Origin: Holophagales bacterium UBA5066
GTDB taxonomy: Bacteria > Acidobacteriota > Thermoanaerobaculia > UBA5066
Assembly: GCA_002414905.1 (NCBI GenBank)
Contig: DIAY01000005.1
Span: forward strand, 1 to 9,252
DNA length: 9,252 bases
Direction: 5' to 3'
The position numbers were made by a program, and so were the translations under genes. Positions within the stretch are counted from its first letter, which is position 1. Each line of letters starts with the position of its first letter. Under the pieces are notes generated by a model, which was given only the letters and a program-made list of their open reading frames with translations, did not search any database and was not told the origin of the DNA. This document shows, piece by piece, positions 1 through 5,964 of this stretch.

Positions 1-317
1 AGGAGGAGGTTGTCGGTGGGGTGGAACGTGGCGCCGAAGACGTGGAAGAGTCGCGCCTCGAGGTCGAGGAGGACGGCCGGGTGGCCGCCGACGGGGATCA
101 GCGGCAGCGCGAAGAAGAGGACGAAGAGCGACCACGCCATCGCGCGCCGCGCCTTCCAGTACCGGCCGCGGTGGACGAGGGGGCGGATGAACTTCCGCTT
201 CCCGTCCGCCGACATGCTGTAAAGGAGGTCCTCCTCGGGCGCGACGTCGAAGATCCGTTCGCGTCCGCGCGGGGTCTCGGCTCGCTCAGCGGTCTCGTTC
301 CCGTCGGCGGGAGTCAC
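1..317 (-). CDS. ccoG: cbb3 oxidase assembly protein CcoG (FixG/RdxA family), N-terminal part only
   Basis: Only the first ~105 residues are present; the gene runs off the window at position 1. CcoG is a membrane protein with two [4Fe-4S] ferredoxin-like clusters that takes part in copper reduction and delivery for cbb3 oxidase assembly (family knowledge; the cluster cysteines lie outside the window). The visible part matches the family N-terminus: a charged cytoplasmic leader, the LLYSMSADGKRKFIRPLVHRG stretch in place of the usual 'LYPR...GRFR' segment, a membrane helix at about residues 60-77 (AWSLFVLFFALPLIP), then GGHPAVLLDLEARLFHVFGATF, which resembles the conserved 'G..AVLFDLP.R.FHIFG..F' block. 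The start is a GTG placed one base after the ccoP stop codon, with GGGAAG five bases upstream inside the end of ccoP. No other start in this frame fits as well. Last visible gene of the cco operon, following ccoP as is common. Confidence 0.9.
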   Translation of the reverse strand, partial: MTPADGNETAERAETPRGRERIFDVAPEEDLLYSMSADGKRKFIRPLVHRGRYWKARRAMAWSLFVLFFALPLIPVGGHPAVLLDLEARLFHVFGATFHPTDNLL

Positions 318-318
318 G

Positions 319-906
319 TCAACTTCCCGGAATCGGCTCTGGCGTGAACGGGTCGCCCTCCGCGGGCTTGGGTTTCGGCGGGTTCGAACCTTGCAGGCTC
401 CTCACGTACGAGACGAGGGCCGAAAGCTCGTCGGGCGGGAGCGCCCGGCCCCAGGGGGGCATTCCCTTCGCTGGCCACCCCTTCGAGATCGACTGGAAGA
501 CCTGCTCGACCTGCCCGCCGTGAATCCAGCGGTCGTCGGTGAGGTTCGGTCCGATCAGGCCCTGCGCCTGAGCACCATGGCAGGGAGCGCACGATTTCTC
601 GAAACGCACTGCGCCCTTCTCGAGAACGACGGGGTCCTTCACGCCGGCAAGAAGCTCGGCCGCATTCGGCGGGACGAGCGGATTCGCGTCGAAGTACGCC
701 TGAACGCCGGCGACGGCGTTCGCGGTCTCGGCCCGGTACTCGGAATCCATCGAGTTCTCGCCGAAGCTCAGGGCGTAGAAGCCGAGGTACAGGGCACCGA
801 AGATGAGTGCGCCCCACCAGATGGCCATGAGCCAGCCGGGGAGGGGATTGTCGTATTCCTTGATTCCGTCGAGCTCGTGCAGGACCTTGTCTTCGTACTC
901 AGCCAT
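319..906 (-). CDS. ccoP: cbb3 oxidase subunit III CcoP, short form with a single haem c
   Basis: Membrane-anchored c-type cytochrome (195 aa) that accepts electrons from a soluble cytochrome c or the bc1 complex and passes them to CcoO. The N-terminus carries the CcoP signature HELDGIKEYDNPLPGW (residues 10-25), followed by one membrane helix at about 26-47. A single cytochrome c domain follows: haem attachment motif C106-A-P-C109-H110, then GPNLTDDRWIHGG (119-131), typical of the first CcoP haem domain, and a likely axial methionine in KGMPPWG (M149). The last ~25 residues are a Pro-rich tail. Typical CcoP proteins are near 300 aa and have two CXXCH motifs. Here the second domain is absent and the frame is intact, so this is a short form rather than a broken gene. 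The ATG is preceded by the strong purine-rich site GGGAGGGGAAG in the 12-base gap after ccoQ. Confidence 0.94.
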   Translation of the reverse strand: MAEYEDKVLHELDGIKEYDNPLPGWLMAIWWGALIFGALYLGFYALSFGENSMDSEYRAETANAVAGVQAYFDANPLVPPNAAELLAGVKDPVVLEKGAVRFEKSCAPCHGAQAQGLIGPNLTDDRWIHGGQVEQVFQSISKGWPAKGMPPWGRALPPDELSALVSYVRSLQGSNPPKPKPAEGDPFTPEPIPGS

Positions 907-918
907 CTTCCCCTCCCG
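907..918 (-). promoter_or_regulatory. ribosome binding site of ccoP
   Basis: The 12 bases between the ccoQ stop and the ccoP ATG read CGGGAGGGGAAG on the minus strand. This purine run is a strong Shine-Dalgarno sequence and fixes the ccoP start at 906. Confidence 0.7.
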
Positions 919-1122
919 TCAAGCCGCCGGAGTCACGCCGGTGGAGAGAGTCCGCGGCGCCTCGCCGTCGTCCGCCAGCGGCAGGTTCGCCCGGGCCGCG
1001 AGATCCTCCGGGCGGCTGCGCGCGACCCTCACCGCCACGAAGATCCAGACGCCGAGGAAAAAGAGCATCGAGGCGATCGCCCAGCCGGTTGCGCTGGTCT
1101 CGGTGGCGAGCTGCTGCAGCAT
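919..1122 (-). CDS. ccoQ: small cbb3 oxidase subunit CcoQ-like
   Basis: A 67-residue protein with one membrane helix at about residues 14-34 (WAIASMLFFLGVWIFVAVRVA), followed by a polar tail with SRPEDLAARANLPLADDGE. This resembles the CcoQ pattern of a single helix plus a charged C-terminus ending in an 'A..LPL.DD' block. CcoQ is not catalytic; it stabilises the association of CcoP with the core enzyme (family knowledge). The ATG lies two bases after the ccoNO stop TAG, and ccoP begins 12 bases after its own stop, which is the standard position of ccoQ. The sequence is too short and variable for assignment on similarity alone, so the call rests on topology plus position. Confidence 0.8.
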   Translation of the reverse strand: MLQQLATETSATGWAIASMLFFLGVWIFVAVRVARSRPEDLAARANLPLADDGEAPRTLSTGVTPAA

Positions 1123-1124
1123 GG

Positions 1125-3347
1125 CTACCTCGCCTCGGCGGCTGCGGCCGCGGGCAGCGGTGCCTGTTCCTGGGTCTTCTTCCAGCTGATGTCGGTGCCG
1201 AGCCTCTGCAGATAGGCCGTCAGGGCCGTGATCTCCCTGTCCGCGAGGCCCGTCGGTCCCTGCTGGGCCTCGACCTCGGCCGCGATCCGGTGCGCCTGAC
1301 CGTCGATCGACGCCTTCGCCGTCTCGATCTCGCCGTCGGTGTAAGGGACGCCGACGGTGCGCATCGCGCGCAGCTTGGCGCCGATCTCACTCGTGTCGAG
1401 AGGGTCCTTCAGGAGGTGCGGGTAGCGGGGCATGACCGAGCCGGGTGTCGTCGAGCGCGGGTCCGGCATGTGCCTCACGTGCCAGAGGGACGGGTACTTC
1501 CCGCCCACCCGGTGCAGGTCCGGTCCCGTCCGTTTGGAGCCCCACTGGAACGGGTGGTCGTAGACGAACTCGCCCCCCTTGGAATACTCGCCGTAGCGCT
1601 CGGTCTCGTGCAGGAAGGGCCGGACCATCTGCGAGTGGCAGTTGTAGCAGCCCTCCCGTAGGTAGATGTCGCGTCCCAGGAGCTCGAGCGGCGTGTAGGG
1701 CTTCACGCTCGCAATCGTCTTCACGTTGTCCTTGTCCAGGAACATCGGGAGGGCTTCGACGAGCGAGCCGACCGAAAGGGCGAGGGCGGTCAAGACCGTG
1801 AAGAGGACGACGCGCCCCTCGAGGATCCGGTGGAAGCCGTGCCGCATCGCATGCTGGAAGCGGTAGAAGGCGTGGTCGTAGGTGTTCGCGGGGGTCGTCG
1901 CGCCGGGTGCCGAGAAGTCGGAAACGAGGGGAGGCGCGTTCACCTCGGGCTCGACGGCGTAGTCGGCCGGGGCGCTGCGCATCGTCTTCACGAGGTTGTA
2001 GACCATGATGAGCAGGCCGCCGAAGAAGAGGGTGCCGCCGATGAGCCGGACCCAGTACATCGGCACGATCCGGATGACGGTCTCGATGAAGTCGGGGTAG
2101 ACGAGGCGGCCATCGGGCTCGAAGGCACGCCACATCGCCCACTGGGTGATTCCGGCGACCCACAGCGAGACCTGGTAGAGGATCAGCCCGATCGTTCCGA
2201 TCCAGAAGTGGACGGTCGCGAGCGGCTTGCTGAAGAGCTTCGTCTTCCAGAGGCGGGGGACGACCCAGTAGAGGATGCCGAACGACAGGAACGAGTTCCA
2301 GCCGAGCGTCCCGGCGTGAACGTGGCCGATCGTCCAGTCGGTGTAGTGCGAGACCGCGTTCACCGACTTGATCGACATCATCGGCCCCTCGAACGTCGAC
2401 ATGCCGTAGTAGGTGACGGCGACGACGAGGAACTTCAGGACGGGATCCTCGCGCAGCTTGTCCCACGCCCCCCGCAGGGTGAGGAGGCCGTTGACCATGC
2501 CGCCCCAGGAGGGCATCCAGAGGACGAGCGAGAAGAGCATCCCGACGGTGGAGGCCCACTCGGGGAGGGCCGTGTAGTGGAGGTGGTGCGGCCCCGCCCA
2601 GATGTAGACGAAGACGAGCGACCAGAAATGCATGATCGAGAGCCGGTAGCTGAAGACCGGGCGCTCGGCCGCCTTCGGCAGGTAGTAGTACATGAGGCCG
2701 AGGTAGGGCGTCGTCAGGAAGAAGGCGACGGCGTTGTGCCCGTACCACCACTGCATCAGGGCGTCCTTGACGCCCGCGTAGGCCGAGTAGCTCCCGATCC
2801 ACGAGTAGGGGATCGCCGCGCTGTTGCCGATGTGCAGGATGGCGACGGCCACGATCGTGGCGATGTAGAACCAGATTGCGACGTAGAGGTGCTTCTCGCG
2901 CCGGATCGCGATCGTCCCGAAGAAGTTGACGGCGAACGTCACCCAGAGGACGGCGATGACGACGTCGAGGATCCAGGGGAGCTCGGCATATTCCTTGGCC
3001 TGCGTGTGGCCCGCCACGAGCGCGACGGCTCCCGCGGCGATGAGGAGCTGCCAGCCCCAGAAGTGGATCTTCGAGAGCGTGTCGCTGAAGAGGCGCGTCT
3101 TCAGGAGGCGCTGCATCGAGTGGTAGGTGCCGCCGAAGATCATGTTGCCGACGAACGCGAAGATGACGGCGTTCGTGTGCAGCGGCCGGAGCCTGCCGAA
3201 CGTGAAGTACGGCGCGAGGTTCAGCTCCGGCCTGAAGAGCATGGCCGCGGCCAGGACCCCCACGAGCATTCCGACGACGGCCCAGACAATCGCGGCGAGG
3301 AAGAAGAGCCGCGGGGTTCGATCGTCATAGCGCACGGTGTTGCTCAT
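1125..3347 (-). CDS. ccoNO: fused cbb3-type cytochrome c oxidase subunits I and II (CcoN-CcoO)
   Basis: 740-residue fusion. Residues 1 to ~455 are CcoN, the multi-helix haem-copper core that reduces O2. Visible ligands: H57 (low-spin haem b, RPLHTNA), H204 (CuB, WYGHN), H254 and H255 (CuB, AGPHHLHY), Y248 (position of the cross-linked tyrosine), H342 (haem b3) and H344 (haem b) in IGHVHAG, and E320 in STFEGPMMS. Recalling Pseudomonas stutzeri CcoN numbering, all are offset by a constant three residues, so the active site is complete. After a linker (~456-510) a membrane helix (~512-536) begins CcoO, with one haem c site C567-Y-N-C570-H571 and likely axial Met M639 (GSVMPRYPH). The frame also extends upstream to a GTG at 3419, but that adds only an Arg/Pro-rich leader. 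The ATG at 3347, preceded by GGATGGGAGATCG, is preferred. First gene of the operon; ccoQ follows after two bases. Confidence 0.97.
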   Translation of the reverse strand: MSNTVRYDDRTPRLFFLAAIVWAVVGMLVGVLAAAMLFRPELNLAPYFTFGRLRPLHTNAVIFAFVGNMIFGGTYHSMQRLLKTRLFSDTLSKIHFWGWQLLIAAGAVALVAGHTQAKEYAELPWILDVVIAVLWVTFAVNFFGTIAIRREKHLYVAIWFYIATIVAVAILHIGNSAAIPYSWIGSYSAYAGVKDALMQWWYGHNAVAFFLTTPYLGLMYYYLPKAAERPVFSYRLSIMHFWSLVFVYIWAGPHHLHYTALPEWASTVGMLFSLVLWMPSWGGMVNGLLTLRGAWDKLREDPVLKFLVVAVTYYGMSTFEGPMMSIKSVNAVSHYTDWTIGHVHAGTLGWNSFLSFGILYWVVPRLWKTKLFSKPLATVHFWIGTIGLILYQVSLWVAGITQWAMWRAFEPDGRLVYPDFIETVIRIVPMYWVRLIGGTLFFGGLLIMVYNLVKTMRSAPADYAVEPEVNAPPLVSDFSAPGATTPANTYDHAFYRFQHAMRHGFHRILEGRVVLFTVLTALALSVGSLVEALPMFLDKDNVKTIASVKPYTPLELLGRDIYLREGCYNCHSQMVRPFLHETERYGEYSKGGEFVYDHPFQWGSKRTGPDLHRVGGKYPSLWHVRHMPDPRSTTPGSVMPRYPHLLKDPLDTSEIGAKLRAMRTVGVPYTDGEIETAKASIDGQAHRIAAEVEAQQGPTGLADREITALTAYLQRLGTDISWKKTQEQAPLPAAAAAEAR

Positions 3348-3383
3348 CGATCTCCCATCCTGTTTCGCTGAGTTGCCCGGGAA

Positions 3384-3401
3384 CGCGAGCCGTCGCGAGC
3401 C
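3384..3401. repeat. two direct copies of CGCGAGCC at 10-base spacing, upstream of ccoNO
   Basis: CGCGAGCC occurs at 3384-3391 and again at 3394-3401, one DNA helical turn apart, 37-54 bases before the ccoNO ATG. The second copy runs directly into a small GC hairpin (CCCGG 3400-3404 with CCGGG 3408-3412). This could be a protein binding site or leader structure, but 8-base repeats in GC-rich DNA can arise by chance. Confidence 0.4.
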
Positions 3402-3530
3402 CGGCCGCCGGGGCCGCACGTGGGGGGAGCCGGAAGACCTGCCGGGAGGGTCGCTTCGGTTACCTCAAGAAGAGAGCGCCCGAGTGCACAGGAGACTCCC
3501 GAGGTACCGTAAGAACAGCCTGGCAAGCGG

Positions 3531-3570
3531 CCCCCTCGAACCGAGATCCCCGATCTCGCTACCGAGGGGG
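3531..3570. other. two-tier perfect hairpin upstream of ccoNO
   Basis: Outer arms CCCCCTCG (3531-3538) and CGAGGGGG (3563-3570) pair over 8 bases. Inner arms CGAGATC (3542-3548) and GATCTCG (3552-3558) pair over 7 bases around a three-base loop. The internal loop is 3 against 4 bases. All 15 pairs are Watson-Crick, so it would fold stably in DNA or RNA. No T run follows on either strand, so it is not a classical rho-independent terminator. It lies ~184 bases before the ccoNO start and ~270 bases after the brxHI stop, so it could be part of the ccoNO leader, a 3'-end stabiliser or terminator for the BREX mRNA, or a mobile palindromic repeat. Confidence 0.65.
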
Positions 3571-3620
3571 ATGTTCCGTCTCACTGCGTTGCAGCACCAT
3601 CCTGCAAAGACCCCAGATCA

Positions 3621-3644
3621 GGACCATCTCAGTTCGGATGGTTC
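3621..3644. other. 8-pair inverted repeat with 8-base loop
   Basis: GGACCATC (3621-3628; core ACCATC 3623-3628) pairs with GATGGTTC (3637-3644) around TCAGTTCG, giving seven Watson-Crick pairs and one G-T pair as read on the plus strand. It lies about 50 bases to the right of the larger hairpin and may belong to the same structured leader. On its own it is modest evidence. Confidence 0.4.
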
Positions 3645-3742
3645 CCGCTCCCCGGGATCTGTTCGAGCTCACAGCGGATTCGAAAGACTCTGAAAACGAA
3701 CGACTTGCGTGATTCTCGCCCGCGCACCTCATCCGTCGGTAA

Positions 3743-3770
3743 CTGATGCGTCCTAATGCAAATGCATCAG
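3743..3770. promoter_or_regulatory. nested palindrome, candidate operator
   Basis: CTGATGC (3743-3749) and GCATCAG (3764-3770) form a perfect 7-base inverted repeat with a 14-base spacer. Within it ATGCA (3756-3760) and TGCAT (3763-3767) form a second inverted repeat around AA. The element sits in the least GC-rich part of the window, about 70 bases after the end of brxHI. Dyads of this kind are typical of dimeric repressor sites, but as RNA it could also form a weak hairpin downstream of the BREX genes. No regulator gene is visible nearby. Confidence 0.4.
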
Positions 3771-3840
3771 AACGCCCTTGCGAAAGGTGAGCGTCGCCAT
3801 TTCGCGATGATCCGGGCGGAAAACCGGTCCTCGGAAAGGG

Positions 3841-5964
3841 TCAGGGATCTGGAGAAACGCCCAACGAACTGCCGAGTGCGGCTTCAAATCCTCCCGGGTC
3901 GGCGAGGCGAGTCCTGAGCATCTCCAGCGCGAGGTCCCTCGGGACGCAGGCGGAGAACTTCAGCCCGTCGAGGGCCTCGAGGGCGAGGCCGGACGGGGCG
4001 GGATCGACCGGAGCCAGGCGGAGCCTCTCGATGGCCTGTGCTACCGGGATCGTGCTTCGCTCGCGAAGAGTGACCCCGAAGTTGTCGCGGGAGAGGACTG
4101 AGAGACCCTGTTCGGTGAGCCTCTCGGCGAGCGCCGCGTTCGCACGAAGGCCGGCGAAGGTCCACCAGCGGGCCTTCTCCGGAGCATCCTGCACAAGGGT
4201 CGTTGCGTCCGAGGAGAGCGTGGGGAACAGGTCGACGGCGCTCTGAAGGGCCTCTGTGCCTCTCTTCGTGAGACCCGGGACACTCGTTGGGTCGACGATC
4301 GCGTCCCGGATCGACTGGCAGACGGCGAAGGAAAGGGGCGCTCCCGAACCGAGCCAGAGCGAGCGTCCTTCCTCGCGTGCCGGCTCCACGTATGCGATCC
4401 GCTCCTTCCAGTCGAGTTGCGTGACTCGCCAGGGTCGGCCACCGAGGAGGAGGACGGGAGCGCCTTCCCGGGCGAGCTGGAAGGTCGCCGGGTCGACCCT
4501 GCCGACGTCGGTCGAGCCGTACCGTACGGAAAAGAGCGGATCGGAGGAGAAGACCGAAAGGAGCTCGAGGAACTTCCGGCCCCCGAAGCTCTCCTCGGCT
4601 TCGGGGCCGAAGGAGAGGATGCCTCCGTCGTCGAAAAGGAACCCGGCCTCGAGGAGGTGCGCCTCGATGCGATCGAGCGAAGCAGCGGGGAGTGCCCGAA
4701 AGCCGGGCATCCCGGAGACCCACTCTCGCCATCCCGTACGCGAGAGTCCGCCGTTCTGGAGCGTGAGGGCGAGGATCTGCTGGGCGAGGATGTGCCACGG
4801 TGCGGGAGGCGGGGAGACGGGTTCCACGTACCCCTGAGCCCAGAGGCGCACGAGGCCACAGGCGAGAAGGTGCGAATCGCGGCTCGTCGTCAGGAAGAGA
4901 TAGTTCCGGCGCGTCCCAGGCCTTCGTCCTGTCCTTCCCATTCGCTGAAGGAAAGACGAAACGGTTCCGGGGGCGTCGACCTGGATCACCCGGTCGAGGT
5001 CGCCGATGTCGATGCCGAGCTCCAGCGTGCTCGTCGCCACGATGACGGCGCTCCCGCCTTCGGCAAAGGCCGCCTCCGCCTGTCGTCTCTCGGGAGCAGA
5101 GAGAGAGCTGTGTGAGGCGTAGGCCTCGACCTGGTTCTCGCGCAGGAAGTAGGTGATCTCCTCGACGCGCGATCGGCTGTCGCAGAAGACCAGGCGCTTC
5201 TCGTCGGGAAAGAGCCTCGAGACGACATGGGCCGCGTTCTCGATGCTCCCCACGTGGTCGATCTTCACGTCGGCATCGGCCGTCGACCCCTGAGCCGACT
5301 GAGTGGCCGATACGACCTGTCGGGGGCCGGCACTCGACCCGGCGAGCCACTCGAGGAGCGCCTCGGGGTTGCCGATGGTCGCGGAGAGTCCGACGCGCTG
5401 GAGATCCCGGCCGGCGAGGCGACTGACTCGTTCGAGGACCGACAGCAGATGCCATCCTCGGTCGTCCCCCGCGAACGCGTGCAGCTCGTCGATGACGACG
5501 GCCCGGAGGTTCCCGAAGAGAAACGGGCGATCCACCCGCCGCGACGTGAGCATCACCTCGATCGACTCGGGGGTCGTCAGGAGAACATCGGGTGGATCGG
5601 AGAGGATCTTCCGCCTCACGGAATCCGGGACGTCTCCGTGCCAGAGGCCGCACCTTCTCCCGACGAATCCCGCGTACCGCTCGAGCCGAGGATGCAGGTT
5701 GTTCAGGAGGGCGCGGAGCGGGCAGACGTGGAGGAGCGAGAGTCCTCGCCACTCCTCCTTCAGCATCTTCGAGAGGAGGGGAAAGAAGGCCGCCTCCGTC
5801 TTTCCCTGCGCCGTCGGTGCGAGGAGGAGCGCGTGTTGGCCGGCGAGAACCGGATCGATCGCCTGCGTCTGGAGCGGCCGGAGGCTCCTCCAGCCGAGGG
5901 AGTTCACGATGTGGTGCTGAACGGCCGGGTGCAGCCGGTCGAAGGGAACGCCTTCGTCCGTCAC
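3841..5964 (-). CDS. brxHI: BREX-associated Lhr-like DEAD/DEAH-box helicase BrxHI
   Basis: Superfamily 2 helicase of 707 residues; the accessory helicase of BREX types 2 and 6, whose exact step in phage exclusion is not settled. Motifs in order: Q-like LQTQAI (31-36), motif I APTAQGKTEA (49-58), Ia CPLRALLNN (81-89), Ib TTPESIEVML (130-139), II DELH (159-162), III SAT (194-196), IV LVFCDSRSR (258-266), V TSTLELGIDIGD (311-322), VI QRMGRTGR (340-347). Both RecA-like lobes are complete, and a ~350-residue C-terminal region of the Lhr-like kind follows. The frame stays open back to 6909, but those residues are a shadow of brxD. The GTG at 5964 overlaps the brxD stop in the sequence GTGA, and the helicase-like sequence begins right after it (DEGVPFDRLHPAVQHHIV), implying translational coupling. 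Last gene of the defence operon. Confidence 0.9.
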   Translation of the reverse strand: MTDEGVPFDRLHPAVQHHIVNSLGWRSLRPLQTQAIDPVLAGQHALLLAPTAQGKTEAAFFPLLSKMLKEEWRGLSLLHVCPLRALLNNLHPRLERYAGFVGRRCGLWHGDVPDSVRRKILSDPPDVLLTTPESIEVMLTSRRVDRPFLFGNLRAVVIDELHAFAGDDRGWHLLSVLERVSRLAGRDLQRVGLSATIGNPEALLEWLAGSSAGPRQVVSATQSAQGSTADADVKIDHVGSIENAAHVVSRLFPDEKRLVFCDSRSRVEEITYFLRENQVEAYASHSSLSAPERRQAEAAFAEGGSAVIVATSTLELGIDIGDLDRVIQVDAPGTVSSFLQRMGRTGRRPGTRRNYLFLTTSRDSHLLACGLVRLWAQGYVEPVSPPPAPWHILAQQILALTLQNGGLSRTGWREWVSGMPGFRALPAASLDRIEAHLLEAGFLFDDGGILSFGPEAEESFGGRKFLELLSVFSSDPLFSVRYGSTDVGRVDPATFQLAREGAPVLLLGGRPWRVTQLDWKERIAYVEPAREEGRSLWLGSGAPLSFAVCQSIRDAIVDPTSVPGLTKRGTEALQSAVDLFPTLSSDATTLVQDAPEKARWWTFAGLRANAALAERLTEQGLSVLSRDNFGVTLRERSTIPVAQAIERLRLAPVDPAPSGLALEALDGLKFSACVPRDLALEMLRTRLADPGGFEAALGSSLGVSPDP

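Larger units (their letters stand above)
3348..3840. other. intergenic region between the BREX operon and the cbb3 oxidase operon
   Basis: About 490 bases with no convincing gene on either strand. Short open frames here (for example plus-strand 3337-3693 and minus-strand 3344-3526) are Arg/Pro/Ser-rich and look like chance frames. Since both flanking operons read leftward, this stretch must hold the 3' end of the BREX transcript and the promoter and leader of ccoNO. I see no convincing sigma-70 -35/-10 pair, no FNR-type TTGAT-N4-ATCAA box and no hairpin followed by a T run. It does contain several inverted repeats (listed separately) and a patch around 3670-3775 that is visibly less GC-rich than the genes on both sides. 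Confidence 0.8.

Noticed and set aside
1387..2802. Minus-strand 471-codon frame inside ccoNO
   Set aside because: Arg/Pro-rich shifted-frame shadow of ccoNO; the overlapping frame carries all the oxidase ligands.
1830..3371. Plus-strand open frame of 513 codons opposite ccoNO
   Set aside because: The protein is an Asp/Glu/Arg/Val/His-rich low-complexity string without family motifs and lies exactly antisense to a clearly functional oxidase gene. It is a product of third-position GC bias.
3348..3419. 24-codon N-terminal extension of CcoN starting at a GTG
   Set aside because: The added residues are Arg/Pro-rich and unlike any CcoN N-terminus, whereas the ATG at 3347 has a purine-rich ribosome site and puts all ligands at a constant small offset from the known enzyme.
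3530..3572. tRNA-like segment (GGTTCGAGGGGG on the minus strand)
   Set aside because: It resembles a T-arm, but no acceptor stem, D-arm or anticodon arm can be drawn around it; the bases belong to the two-tier hairpin.
3337..3693. Plus-strand 118-codon frame in the intergenic region
   Set aside because: It has no ribosome site or recognisable motif, starts antisense inside ccoNO, and its composition matches random GC-rich translation.
3348..3840. FNR/ANR box expected ahead of a cbb3 operon
   Set aside because: I found no TTGAT-N4-ATCAA or close variant on either strand, so oxygen control of this type is not supported by the sequence.
3780..3840. Rho-independent terminator directly after brxHI
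   Set aside because: Only 4-base stems (for example TCGC/GCGA and CCGG/CCGG) without a following T run are visible, which is not enough for a call.
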